DNA of 64,000 nucleotides from an archaeon. GTDB taxonomy: Archaea > Micrarchaeota > Micrarchaeia > Anstonellales > Bilamarchaeaceae. Each line of letters starts with the position of its first letter. Positions within the stretch are counted from its first letter, which is position 1. Where the stretch lies: assembly GCA_020053355.1 (NCBI GenBank), contig JAGVNI010000002.1:41610-105609 (forward strand). Direction: 5' to 3'. The translations under genes were made by a program, and so were the position numbers. Below the pieces are notes generated by a model. It made no database searches. It worked only from the letters and a program-made list of their open reading frames with translations, and was not told the origin of the DNA. Below, one piece after another: positions 16,851-24,068 of this stretch.

Positions 16851-17313
16851 GAACCGCCGCGAAGCTGACCCAGAGGATATACGGGACCATGAGGTATCCC
16901 GCATTCTTTGAGATGCCCCAGAACGCCCTTGTCGTGGCCGCTATCGAAAGCCAAAGAAGCGCGATGATGGCTACCCCCGCCCAAGGTGAGCGGAGGCCGA
17001 AGAAGGCGATTGACCACGCGGTATTCAGTGCCAGCTGGGTTCCGAAGAGGCCGAGGGCGGAGCGGATCTCTTTCTTTGCAAACCCCTTCTCCCAGACCAA
17101 ATATGCAGCGATTCCCATCAATAAGTAAAGGGTCGTCCAAGCAGGGCCGAAAACCCAGGATGGCGGGGTGAAGAAGGGCTTGTTAAGGCCGGTGTACCAA
17201 GTCGCTATGGCCTCAAAGGTGAATATCGCGCCGATGATTCCGGCCAGCTCGCAAAGGACTACAAATCCTGCAAGCGCAACCCAATTCGTGCTTTTCCTCA
17301 TCTCTTTCGGCAT
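16819..17313 (-). CDS. tspO: TspO/MBR family membrane protein
   Basis: A 164-residue protein with five membrane helices, the size and layout of TspO. Family marks are WYTGLNKPFFTPPSWVFGPAW in the first loop (read here as WYTGLNKPFF plus PSWVFGPAW), an LYLLMGIAAY helix, ALNTAWS and the closing LWVSFAAVLN. TspO proteins bind porphyrins and may influence tetrapyrrole or stress metabolism. The 3' end overlaps the convergent zinc-ribbon gene. Ligand here is unknown. Confidence 0.94.
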   Translation of the reverse strand: MPKEMRKSTNWVALAGFVVLCELAGIIGAIFTFEAIATWYTGLNKPFFTPPSWVFGPAWTTLYLLMGIAAYLVWEKGFAKKEIRSALGLFGTQLALNTAWSIAFFGLRSPWAGVAIIALLWLSIAATTRAFWGISKNAGYLMVPYILWVSFAAVLNVAVALLNP

Positions 17314-17335
17314 GCGTTCAATGCCCCGCTAAGCA

Positions 17336-17776
17336 TTAAAAAATGGAATTGATGATTTTGCGCCGCCTTTTTTCCGGGACCAGGTTCTTCACCTTCTTCT
17401 CCTTCGGGTCGTATTCCCCGAGGCCAATCGAGTAGCCGGAGTACCTGACAATGACCGGCCCGCCTTTCCCGGGATGGCTTATGCCGCCAAGCCCGCGGCC
17501 GACTGCGAACTCCTTCGCTTTCTTCTCATCCACCTCGACCACGTTCTTCGAGGCCAGGTGGCCGAAATTCTGGATGAAGGAATTCGTGGGCGTGAATCCG
17601 GCGTCGCACGCGGCATAGCCCCTCTCCCCCCGTATGCCGCTCTTTGCGATATCGCGGTTGCCCGCACGGACGCCTTCGGAATAGAAAACCGCGACTGCCG
17701 CCGGCAGCACGATGCCGAAATGGTTCTCCAGGTATTTGAGGAAATTTATCTCCTTGTGCGCTATGAAAGCCATCAT
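17336..17776 (-). CDS. Stand-alone RsmF-type PUA-like domain protein, partner of the adjacent methyltransferase
   Basis: A 146-residue protein. The C-terminal part reads RYSGYSIGLGEYDP, then KVKNLVPEKRRR, resembling the G-x-PLG-x-G...LKN..PK..R pattern of the PUA-like domain fused to RsmF-type RNA m5C methyltransferases. Here it is a separate gene, coupled to the methyltransferase by an ATGA overlap. A second pair with the same arrangement lies at 43486-44885. It probably binds RNA and positions the methyltransferase. The family call rests on pattern likeness, not a search. Confidence 0.65.
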   Translation of the reverse strand: MMAFIAHKEINFLKYLENHFGIVLPAAVAVFYSEGVRAGNRDIAKSGIRGERGYAACDAGFTPTNSFIQNFGHLASKNVVEVDEKKAKEFAVGRGLGGISHPGKGGPVIVRYSGYSIGLGEYDPKEKKVKNLVPEKRRRKIINSIF

Positions 17777-18651
17777 TCTCCCTTCCGTATTTTCGCGATG
17801 AAAAATCCCTCGCTCCCAAGATGCTGCGGATAAAACCTCCGGCATTTTTTGAACTCTTCCCCGTAATCTGTCAGGCCCGGTTCGTGGGGGGCGTCGAGTC
17901 CCGTCTCGGCAAGCGACGCCCGCGGATTGTTCTCGAGCAGGCTTTTCACGACCTCCTCATTCTCTTCCCTGGCGTACGTGCAGGTGGAATAGACCATTTC
18001 GCCCCCGGGCTTGAGCGCGTCGAATGCGGATGCCAGCATGCGTTTCTGCAGGCTGGATATCTTCTTGGAGTGGTCCGGTTCCCAGCGCATATGCGCCCCC
18101 ATGCCGCTTCCAAGGGCCGTGCACGGCGCATCCAGGAGGACCTTGTCGAATTTCGATTTCCAGGGCAGCCTGCCCCCATCGAGCTTCGTGATTATCGAAT
18201 TCAGGACGTTCAGGCGGTTTATTGTCGAAAAAAGGGCCGAAATCTTGTCGTCCTTGAGGTCGTTTCCAACAAGCACCCCGGTGTTGCCCATCAACGCCGC
18301 CATGTGCGAGAATTTAGAGCCGGGGGCCGATGCGACATCCAGCACGGTTTCGCCGCTTTTCGGACTCAATGCCAGGGAATCCAGGATGGATGGCAGGCTT
18401 TGCGGATGAATCAGGCCGAGGAAATACTCCCACGTCTTCCCAATCTGGAACGAGTCCCGTTCCTGGAGCTCGAATGCCGCATCGTAATACGGAGTCGGCG
18501 CGCATTTGAGCCGGGTTTTTTTTGTGAATTCTTCAGGGCTTATCTTGATAGTGTTTACCCGGAAAAACTGCTTCTGGGAACGGAAAGCGGCCTGGCAGCT
18601 GTCGCTGTCCGTATAAGTGGAAAGCCAGTCGCAAAAAGCACGCTCTTCCAT
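17773..18651 (-). CDS. NOL1/NOP2/Sun-family RNA cytosine-5 methyltransferase
   Basis: A 292-residue SAM-dependent methyltransferase. Motif I is LDVASAPGSK (GxGxG equivalent), motif IV is LLDAPCTALGSG with the Pro-Cys needed for release, and motif VI is YSTCTYAREENE with the catalytic Cys. The head has FFRVNT, typical of the family's N1 region. Target (tRNA or rRNA cytosine) cannot be told. TTTAAC at about 18676-18681 is a fitting TATA box. The PUA-like partner follows with ATGA overlap. Confidence 0.92.
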   Translation of the reverse strand: MEERAFCDWLSTYTDSDSCQAAFRSQKQFFRVNTIKISPEEFTKKTRLKCAPTPYYDAAFELQERDSFQIGKTWEYFLGLIHPQSLPSILDSLALSPKSGETVLDVASAPGSKFSHMAALMGNTGVLVGNDLKDDKISALFSTINRLNVLNSIITKLDGGRLPWKSKFDKVLLDAPCTALGSGMGAHMRWEPDHSKKISSLQKRMLASAFDALKPGGEMVYSTCTYAREENEEVVKSLLENNPRASLAETGLDAPHEPGLTDYGEEFKKCRRFYPQHLGSEGFFIAKIRKGE

Positions 18652-18689
18652 ATGGATAGACTCCTAATCGAAGTGTTAAACAACCCTCC

Positions 18690-19319
18690 TTAAACGACGA
18701 GCTGCCGGTAGAAGCTGAGGGCGTTCAGGCCGAACATCAGGACTGCCAGGATGGTCCCCAGCAGGAGGCCGAGCCTGACCGTGCCGTGTATGCCGTCAAT
18801 CTGCTTTTTCGTCCCCTCAAGGGAAGCTATGCTCTGCGATATGTCTTCCTTCAATGCAGTCACGCCGGTTGCGGTGGCGAGGGCATTGTCCGTGACATTT
18901 CCCATGGAAGCCGCGGTGTTCTTCATGTCCGCAGCCGTCCCGGATATTCCTTGCGCCGCGGATTGCAGGGGGTCTGTGGCCTCTTTCGGCATGTATGGCA
19001 CCTGGCCGAGGGATGTCGCAAGGAACGATACGGCCGTCCCCATCGAAGAAAAGGAATCCGCGGACTGGTTGAGCGCATTTGACGAGTTTCTCGCGAACGA
19101 AGTCAGAGAGTCCATGGAATCGGACGTTGCCACCACGATTCCCCGCGCATCGGCAAGAATGCCGATAGCCGCGTTCGTCTGGTTTATCGCCGCGGCATGA
19201 ATCGCGTCCACCGCATCGCCGATGACCAGGAACATGTATATCGTAAATATTATTCCGAAGATGCCGACAAGGATGCCGGTATACGAGATGACCTTATCCA
19301 ATGCGGTGGGTTTCGCCAT
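18690..19319 (-). CDS. Two-helix membrane protein with extracytoplasmic coiled coil
   Basis: A 209-residue protein with a membrane helix at about 14-35, a long Ala/Ser/Asn/Thr-rich helical middle (40-175) that reads as a coiled coil, and a second membrane helix at about 183-205. The layout resembles sensory or methyl-accepting proteins' outside domains, but no HAMP or signalling domain follows. ATG 19319 is favoured by GAGGG just upstream and by a TTTAAAAAA TATA-like box about 25 bases back. Function unknown. Confidence 0.7.
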   Translation of the reverse strand: MAKPTALDKVISYTGILVGIFGIIFTIYMFLVIGDAVDAIHAAAINQTNAAIGILADARGIVVATSDSMDSLTSFARNSSNALNQSADSFSSMGTAVSFLATSLGQVPYMPKEATDPLQSAAQGISGTAADMKNTAASMGNVTDNALATATGVTALKEDISQSIASLEGTKKQIDGIHGTVRLGLLLGTILAVLMFGLNALSFYRQLVV

Positions 19320-19392
19320 GGATTTCCCTCGCATATGAGTTTTTTAAAGCAAAAGGTGGTTACGTAATGTAATCGAACTGATGGGGGATTAC

Positions 19393-19617
19393 ATGAAACT
19401 CTTTGAAAAGAATGTTGGGCAGGTCGACCGGGCGGTCCGGTTGATTGTCGGCGTCGTTTTGGCTGTCGTTGGATACATGTATCTCGCTGCGCCGCTTAGC
19501 TATGTGGCGTATCTCCTGGCGGTGATCATGCTTTTCACCGGCTTGATGGGGACATGCGCGCTTTACTCGCTTATAGGGATAAATACTGGGGGAAAGGCGC
19601 AAGCTGCGAAAAAGTAG
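19393..19617 (+). CDS. DUF2892-like small membrane protein
   Basis: A 74-residue protein with the start MKLFEKNVGQVDRAVRLIVG, two hydrophobic helices (LAAVG-x-YMYLAAPL region and LLAVIMLFTGLMGTCALYSLIG) and a Lys/Ala tail. This matches the inner-membrane DUF2892 pattern (NVG-x-xDR-x-R-x-x-G ... G-x-CP-like end). ATG 19393 follows GGGGGATTAC; an ATG 12 bases earlier is less well placed. A second, weaker member is at 20710-20967. Confidence 0.82.
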   Translation: MKLFEKNVGQVDRAVRLIVGVVLAVVGYMYLAAPLSYVAYLLAVIMLFTGLMGTCALYSLIGINTGGKAQAAKK

Positions 19618-19651
19618 CAACTTATAATCGGTTTCCAACATCTGAGTCCAT

Positions 19652-20173
19652 ATGAGCGGATGCATGGGGTGCGGCAAGTGCTGCACCAGTTTCGGCGTTT
19701 GCGTCACGCCGTTCGATATGCGCAGGCTCACCCGTGCGACCGGTTTAGCGCCGCTGGACATAGTGATGGTCATAGACGAGCCGCCGGACCGCGAAAGGGC
19801 GGAACCGGCCATCCTGATTGACGGCTTGCCGTCCCTGCTGGTGCTGCGTTGGAGGGGGAACCCAGAGCGCCGCTGCATGTTCTATTCAGGAAACGGATGC
19901 ATGGCTTACGAATCCCGCCCAATGCTTTGCCGGACATACCCCTTCAGGGTCGAAAACGGAAAATTGCTGGATTTCGGTTCGCGCGCCTGCCCGCGCCTTT
20001 GGCTGCCCGATGCCCCCAAGCCGTATATGGATGATTTCAAATGCTACCTGCAGGAAGTGGAAGCGTACCAGAAAATCGCACGGGAATGGAATTCCCGCCG
20101 GGGCGGCACCCTGGAGGAATTCGTCATGTTCGCGATGGAACGCGCCCAAACCCACCCGGCCGATAGGCTCTAA
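19652..20173 (+). CDS. YkgJ-family cysteine cluster protein
   Basis: A 173-residue protein with the N-terminal CMGCGKCC cluster and later CMFYSGNGCMAYESRP (shown in part as GCMAYESRP) and MLCRTYPF, the hallmarks of the YkgJ/Fe-S-type zinc or iron cluster family. Eight or so Cys suit binding of one metal cluster. CTTATAATC about 28 bases upstream suggests a leaderless message. Role unknown; the family is widespread in methanogens and DPANN. Confidence 0.88.
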   Translation: MSGCMGCGKCCTSFGVCVTPFDMRRLTRATGLAPLDIVMVIDEPPDRERAEPAILIDGLPSLLVLRWRGNPERRCMFYSGNGCMAYESRPMLCRTYPFRVENGKLLDFGSRACPRLWLPDAPKPYMDDFKCYLQEVEAYQKIAREWNSRRGGTLEEFVMFAMERAQTHPADRL

Positions 20174-20197
20174 AATCTCATTACCGCTAGTAAACCC

Positions 20198-20641
20198 ATG
20201 GAGCAAATCATAGTGATGCCGCTTCTTGCCGCCCTGGTGCTTGCATGCTGCGGTGCGAGCAGCATGGCAACGACCTGCCCTGAAAACGACGTCTCATGCT
20301 TCTCGCAATATGCGGAAGCGGGATGCGAGCCTGCCAGGATGGACTCCACTTCTGATATTCCGGTGCAGATGGAGATTACCGGCAAGGATTCGTCCGGCAA
20401 CTGCCAAATCATGATGACCGGCCTGTCAGAAAGCCGGTTCCGGAGCATGCTTGCCACGGAAATCGGGGAACAGCAGGCTGATGAATACCTTTCTGAAGTC
20501 GACTATGGGTCTAATGTCGAAGGGAAGACCGCGTACTGCTCGGTTCCGCAGGATGGCATGTACGCGTTCGTGACCTATGGGGAAGGTGCCGAGAGCTGCT
20601 CAGGCCCCCTGATGGACGGCATCATGCAGATTGCACGATGA
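20198..20641 (+). CDS. Predicted secreted or lipid-anchored Cys-containing protein
   Basis: A 147-residue protein with a hydrophobic start ending in LVLACCG, which fits a signal peptide with a lipobox-type Cys. The mature part has six further Cys and is acidic. No family recognised. It follows the YkgJ gene by 24 bases, so the two may share a transcript. Confidence 0.68.
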   Translation: MEQIIVMPLLAALVLACCGASSMATTCPENDVSCFSQYAEAGCEPARMDSTSDIPVQMEITGKDSSGNCQIMMTGLSESRFRSMLATEIGEQQADEYLSEVDYGSNVEGKTAYCSVPQDGMYAFVTYGEGAESCSGPLMDGIMQIAR

Positions 20642-20709
20642 TTTGTGAAAAAGCACCGCTTTTTATTCTTTTATAGTGATAATACCTAGTATATCGGTGG
20701 GTGATATTA

Positions 20710-20967
20710 ATGAAAACAACGAGAGATGAGAGAATCGCGAGAATCGTGCTTGGCCTGGGTGTCATGTTCGTCGGAAGTTTTTCATTCTACCATGTGGTTA
20801 TCGCCGGCTACCTTTTCGGCCTGCTGCTGATTGGAATAGGGCTATATCCGAAATCAACAGAGTATCCTGAAGATGCCGCGAAAGCTTCCAAGGCGGATAC
20901 GGCCCCGGCAGCCAAAGCTTCCGCGCCGAAGAAAGCCGTGCGGAAAAAATCCGCCCGGAAAAACTGA
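20710..20967 (+). CDS. Small membrane protein with Lys/Ala-rich tail (DUF2892-like)
   Basis: An 85-residue protein. ATG 20710 is set by an excellent ribosome binding site, GGTGGGTGAT, four bases upstream (the in-frame GTG at 20701 lies inside it). The start DERIARIVLGLGVM resembles DUF2892 proteins; two short hydrophobic helices follow. The last 35 residues are Ala, Lys and Pro rich (histone-tail-like), which is unusual for the family and may bind nucleic acid or the inner membrane face. Confidence 0.72.
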   Translation: MKTTRDERIARIVLGLGVMFVGSFSFYHVVIAGYLFGLLLIGIGLYPKSTEYPEDAAKASKADTAPAAKASAPKKAVRKKSARKN

Positions 20968-21038
20968 TTTTATCTTCTCTTTTTTGTGTAGATTGGTGGA
21001 AATGAAAGATTTATATTTGCGGAAATGGATATCTATCC

Positions 21039-21677
21039 ATGCGACAAATCCGGGGATGCCCGCAACCCTTTTCTTATCCCATTGCCCCAAAACTTGTCCT
21101 TCTTGAGCAGCCCTGGCACCTTGTCCGGGACAACTGGTCGGCCGACGACCCGACGCGGGCGCGCAGCATGTTCGAGGAGCTCCTTGCGTATTCGAAAAAA
21201 ATGGGCATCCCGGTATTCTCGAGCCAATCATCCAAGGCGCATTACCAAGACGAGGGCCGGTTTTCAAAAAAGCATGGCATCACGCCAATTCGCATCCAGG
21301 CGGTATCCGCCCGCGGATACGTGCTCGATGACGTCATCGACCCGAACTCGTTCATCAGCCGCCTGCTGGATTCGCCAGGATGCCCGATAATCGTCGGAGG
21401 CGCACATGCGCGCACGGCATACGGCAACGCATTCGGGAAAATGATTGAGCATGCCGGATTGAATGGCCGCATCCTGGACGGGATATGCATACTTGAGCCG
21501 CTGCGTTTCCTTATATCCCTTAAAGAATCCGGCCTGCTGGGGTCATCGGTATTCCTCGACCCCAGGCTTACGATACAAATCGGCGGGCCGGTGATGGACG
21601 AGGCCCGGCTCTATGAGGTTGTCGGCAGCGTTCCGGATTCCGAATCGTTCCGGATTCGGCCTTCGGCCCATTTGTGA
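21039..21677 (+). CDS. Hypothetical alpha/beta protein, possibly hydrolase-like
   Basis: A 212-residue protein with alternating strands and helices: KLVLLEQPWHL, MGIPVFSSQSS, CPIIVGGAHARTAYGNAFGK and SSVFLDPRLTI. The order faintly recalls isochorismatase-like hydrolases, but the catalytic Asp-Lys-Cys set is not convincing, so I leave the function open. ATTTATATTT at about 21009-21018 sits 27 bases upstream, suggesting a leaderless message. Confidence 0.65.
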   Translation: MRQIRGCPQPFSYPIAPKLVLLEQPWHLVRDNWSADDPTRARSMFEELLAYSKKMGIPVFSSQSSKAHYQDEGRFSKKHGITPIRIQAVSARGYVLDDVIDPNSFISRLLDSPGCPIIVGGAHARTAYGNAFGKMIEHAGLNGRILDGICILEPLRFLISLKESGLLGSSVFLDPRLTIQIGGPVMDEARLYEVVGSVPDSESFRIRPSAHL

Positions 21678-21733
21678 AAAACGGAAACCAATATATTCCT
21701 TTTGTGATATAATATGATAAATAAGGGATGATT

Positions 21734-21859
21734 ATGGAAAAAACAAAGACGGAAAAGCAGCCGGGCAAATTCAAAAAGCTTGTTACAAAGGCCCGGGAGA
21801 AGATAACCGAATTCTTCAAAGGCAAGGACCCGCTTCTCGAAATACGGCCACCGTTCTGA
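21734..21859 (+). CDS. 41-residue basic helical peptide
   Basis: A short frame MEKTKTEKQPGKFKKL onward, ending LLEIRPPF. It is lysine-rich and amphipathic in the middle (KKLVTKAREKITEFFKG). ATATAATAT about 28 bases upstream fits a TATA box. An ATG six bases earlier (21728) is possible. The composition and promoter support a real gene, though it is short; function unknown, possibly nucleic-acid or membrane binding. Confidence 0.5.
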   Translation: MEKTKTEKQPGKFKKLVTKAREKITEFFKGKDPLLEIRPPF

Positions 21860-21935
21860 TTGTCGGAATCCGCGCAATCAACAGGTCAATCAACAGGTTA
21901 TTAAGAATAACTGAGAGTCTTGCTAAGGTGATTTT

Positions 21936-22763
21936 CTGAGACTCGTATTAGCTGTTTTATCGGTTATGCTTATCCTGGCGCTCGGCTGCACGCAGCAGGC
22001 GCCCCCTGCGAACCAGTCGGGGAATAACACTACTGCATGCACGATGGAGGCGAAAATCTGCCCTGACGGCAGCGCGGTCGGACGTACCGGGCCGAATTGC
22101 GAGTTCGCTCCATGCCCGCAGATTGTCGGGAACGATTCGGATGCCCATGGCTGCAAGGCTTCGGCAGGATATTCCTGGTGTGAAACCCAGCAGAAATGCG
22201 TGCGCGAATGGGAGACGCCGTGCCAGATGAGCGTCGATGAAGCCCTGACGATAGCACGGGCAAGCGCCTGCAAGGATGCGGGAAACATCACGAGCGCCGG
22301 TGCGGTATACAATAACAATTCGAACACCTGGTGGTTGGCTATCGATAGGGATATGCCTGGATGCAACCCTGCGTGCGTCGTGTATGCAAGCCGCAGCGCG
22401 GAAGTAAACTATAGATGCACAGGTGTGATAGTATACACCGTGAAGGCGGCCAACAGCACGCTAGGCGAGATATTGGTCGATAACGGCGGCTATTCGCTCT
22501 ACTCGTTCACTCCGGATACAAGCGGCGTGAGCACGTGCTATGGCTCCTGTGCGGCAACCTGGCCGCCCTTGCTGGTCGTGGATACAATCTCAATTCCGAA
22601 TGGCCTGGACGGAACGTTCGGAGCATCTGCAAGAACGGACAACTCTACCCAGGTCACATACAACGGAATGCCGCTCTACACCTACTCGGGCGATAGCGCC
22701 CCGGGCGATACGAACGGCGATGGACTGAACGGCAAATGGTACGTTGTGCCTGTTTCGGGATGA
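21936..22763 (+). CDS. Lipoprotein with C-terminal Lipoprotein_15-type repeats; CTG start
   Basis: A 275-residue exported protein. The first ATG (21966) lies inside the hydrophobic signal, so it cannot give a good signal peptide. Reading from CTG 21936 gives MRLVLAVLSVMLILALGC: an Arg head, hydrophobic core and lipobox. AAGGTGAT lies three bases before the CTG. The mature part has a small Cys domain (CPDG, GPNCEFAPC), a middle domain with paired Cys, and a C-terminal block with YSLYSFTPD, CYGSCAATWPPLL and LYTYSGDSAPGDTNGDG, the pattern of COG4315/Lipoprotein_15 (secreted repeat of unknown function). Likely a surface electron-transfer or binding protein; function inferred only from the family. 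Confidence 0.8.
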   Translation: MRLVLAVLSVMLILALGCTQQAPPANQSGNNTTACTMEAKICPDGSAVGRTGPNCEFAPCPQIVGNDSDAHGCKASAGYSWCETQQKCVREWETPCQMSVDEALTIARASACKDAGNITSAGAVYNNNSNTWWLAIDRDMPGCNPACVVYASRSAEVNYRCTGVIVYTVKAANSTLGEILVDNGGYSLYSFTPDTSGVSTCYGSCAATWPPLLVVDTISIPNGLDGTFGASARTDNSTQVTYNGMPLYTYSGDSAPGDTNGDGLNGKWYVVPVSG

Positions 22764-22778
22764 TTTTTTTGTCGGTTT

Positions 22779-22797
22779 TGGGGGAAACAAGCCCCCA
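22779..22797 (+). terminator. GC-rich hairpin after the CTG-start lipoprotein gene
   Basis: TGGGGG pairs with CCCCCA around a seven-base loop. It stands 16 bases after the lipoprotein stop codon, with T-runs just before it rather than after. It could end transcription or protect the 3' end. A similar G5/C5 hairpin follows the HTH gene at 63181-63196. Confidence 0.45.
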
Positions 22798-22871
22798 CAT
22801 ACCCTATTTAAGATGTATGGAAAAATATCAAAACAGAATAAAATAGTTTAATTGAGTAAAATGGTGTAATT

Positions 22872-23015
22872 ATGGGATACGGAGACAACAGCGACAGGGA
22901 AATGTTCGACGCGACGTGCGCGAAATGCGGGCAGCCATGCCAGGTTCCTTTCAAACCAACTGAAGGGAGGCCGGTGTACTGCAGGAACTGCTACAAACCG
23001 AAATCCAGATTCTAA
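22872..23015 (+). CDS. 47-residue zinc-ribbon protein, copy 1
   Basis: A very short protein with CAKCGQPC and YCRNCYKPKSRF, separated by PFKPTEGRPV. The two CxxC knuckles define a zinc ribbon. From GQPCQ to the end it is identical to the 47-residue protein at 63425-63568, with much DNA identity too. AT-rich sequence with several TATA-like stretches precedes it. The family (CxxC, PFxPTxGRPVYC, CxxC) is common in candidate-phylum bacteria and DPANN. Possibly RNA- or ribosome-associated; function unknown. Confidence 0.82.
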   Translation: MGYGDNSDREMFDATCAKCGQPCQVPFKPTEGRPVYCRNCYKPKSRF

Positions 23016-23161
23016 AGCAATCTGAAGAATTAGGTTGATCTTCTTTTTTTTCTTTTATCCTTATTTTCGTGTTTCAACGTCGTGCAGCATCGTGAATCCA
23101 TGATTTGCGGCAAATCGCGGCAATACACACATCTATATACAAGGTCTGGCACAGTATATGA

Positions 23162-23680
23162 ATGAAGAAACTCAGCCCGACCTACGCAGAGTCATCTAAT
23201 TACCGCGGAATAACCCAGAATACCCGCAAATTATGCGGCAAGGATATGGCCGCACTCCGGACTTCGGTTCTTGAGCGGGACAAGTACAAATGCTCATACT
23301 GCGATTTCCACGCCGAGGAATGGCAGACCATATGGTTCATAGACGGCGATTCGGATAACAATAAGATGAGCAACCTGACGACAGTCTGCCCGATGTGCAA
23401 TCTCATCCTCAATACGCGCGTGGGATGCCAGATTGAAGCGATAGTCGAGCTTTACGAAATGTCGGACTACAACCAGAACCAGGTAGTCCAGATGACACGG
23501 AAGCTGAGAATAGAGGGAAAGAACGATAATGAGATACGGACGAGGCTGGGCCTTAAAGTCAAGGTCCCATTTAAACTGAACCGCGAGTACCTCAGCACCC
23601 TTTTCGCTTTCGTCACGTCCTGGAAAGGCTCTTATGGCGAATGCGAAGAGGCCCTGGCGTACGGCTATGCCGCTGATTAA
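23162..23680 (+). CDS. HNH-like protein lacking the usual catalytic histidines
   Basis: A 172-residue protein. LRTSVLERDKYKCSYC, then FIDGDSDNN and NLTTVCPMCN, follow the layout of an HNH domain with a CxxC...CxxC zinc site. The expected first His (before IDGD) is Phe and the last (after CPMC) is Asn, so nuclease activity is doubtful. The C-terminal 80 residues are helical and unknown. CTATATAC at 23132-23139 is well placed as a TATA box. May be a binding protein derived from an HNH nuclease. Confidence 0.75.
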   Translation: MKKLSPTYAESSNYRGITQNTRKLCGKDMAALRTSVLERDKYKCSYCDFHAEEWQTIWFIDGDSDNNKMSNLTTVCPMCNLILNTRVGCQIEAIVELYEMSDYNQNQVVQMTRKLRIEGKNDNEIRTRLGLKVKVPFKLNREYLSTLFAFVTSWKGSYGECEEALAYGYAAD

Positions 23681-23700
23681 AAACGGTTCCCTACGGAATC

Positions 23701-24006
23701 ATGTTGGCGAATGCTATGGCTACTGTCATGTCGATATTGGAAGGGGAGTTGCCGCCGGATAAGGCGGCTAAATTGGAAGCGAATTTTGCCGAGGGCGCAA
23801 AGGCTCTTGAACCCGGAGTCCTGCAGACGTTCTTCATCAAGAATGCGAACAAGTGCCGGATAATCACCATCTGGGAGAGCAAGGAAGCGTATTCTGCCAT
23901 GAAAAGCAAGGGCATCCCAAAACAGGTCCTGATGTTTCGGTATGCGGGAGTGGAAGCGTCTGCGCTGGTTTATGACGTAGTGAACTCTGCGGCGAAGGGG
24001 AAATAA
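23701..24006 (+). CDS. Dimeric alpha/beta barrel (ABM-like) protein
   Basis: A 101-residue protein with the layout of antibiotic-biosynthesis-monooxygenase-like small proteins: a helix, PGVLQTFFIKN, CRIITIWESKEAYSAM, and a closing strand. The strand-turn with W-x-S-x-E-A is typical. No cofactor residues can be assigned. It begins 21 bases after the HNH-like gene and may share its transcript. Confidence 0.68.
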   Translation: MLANAMATVMSILEGELPPDKAAKLEANFAEGAKALEPGVLQTFFIKNANKCRIITIWESKEAYSAMKSKGIPKQVLMFRYAGVEASALVYDVVNSAAKGK

Positions 24007-24068
24007 CCCGGCAAAGGCGGCCGAAGGGGACGTGCGCAAATATAAATTGTGATGGTAAATAAGAAAGC

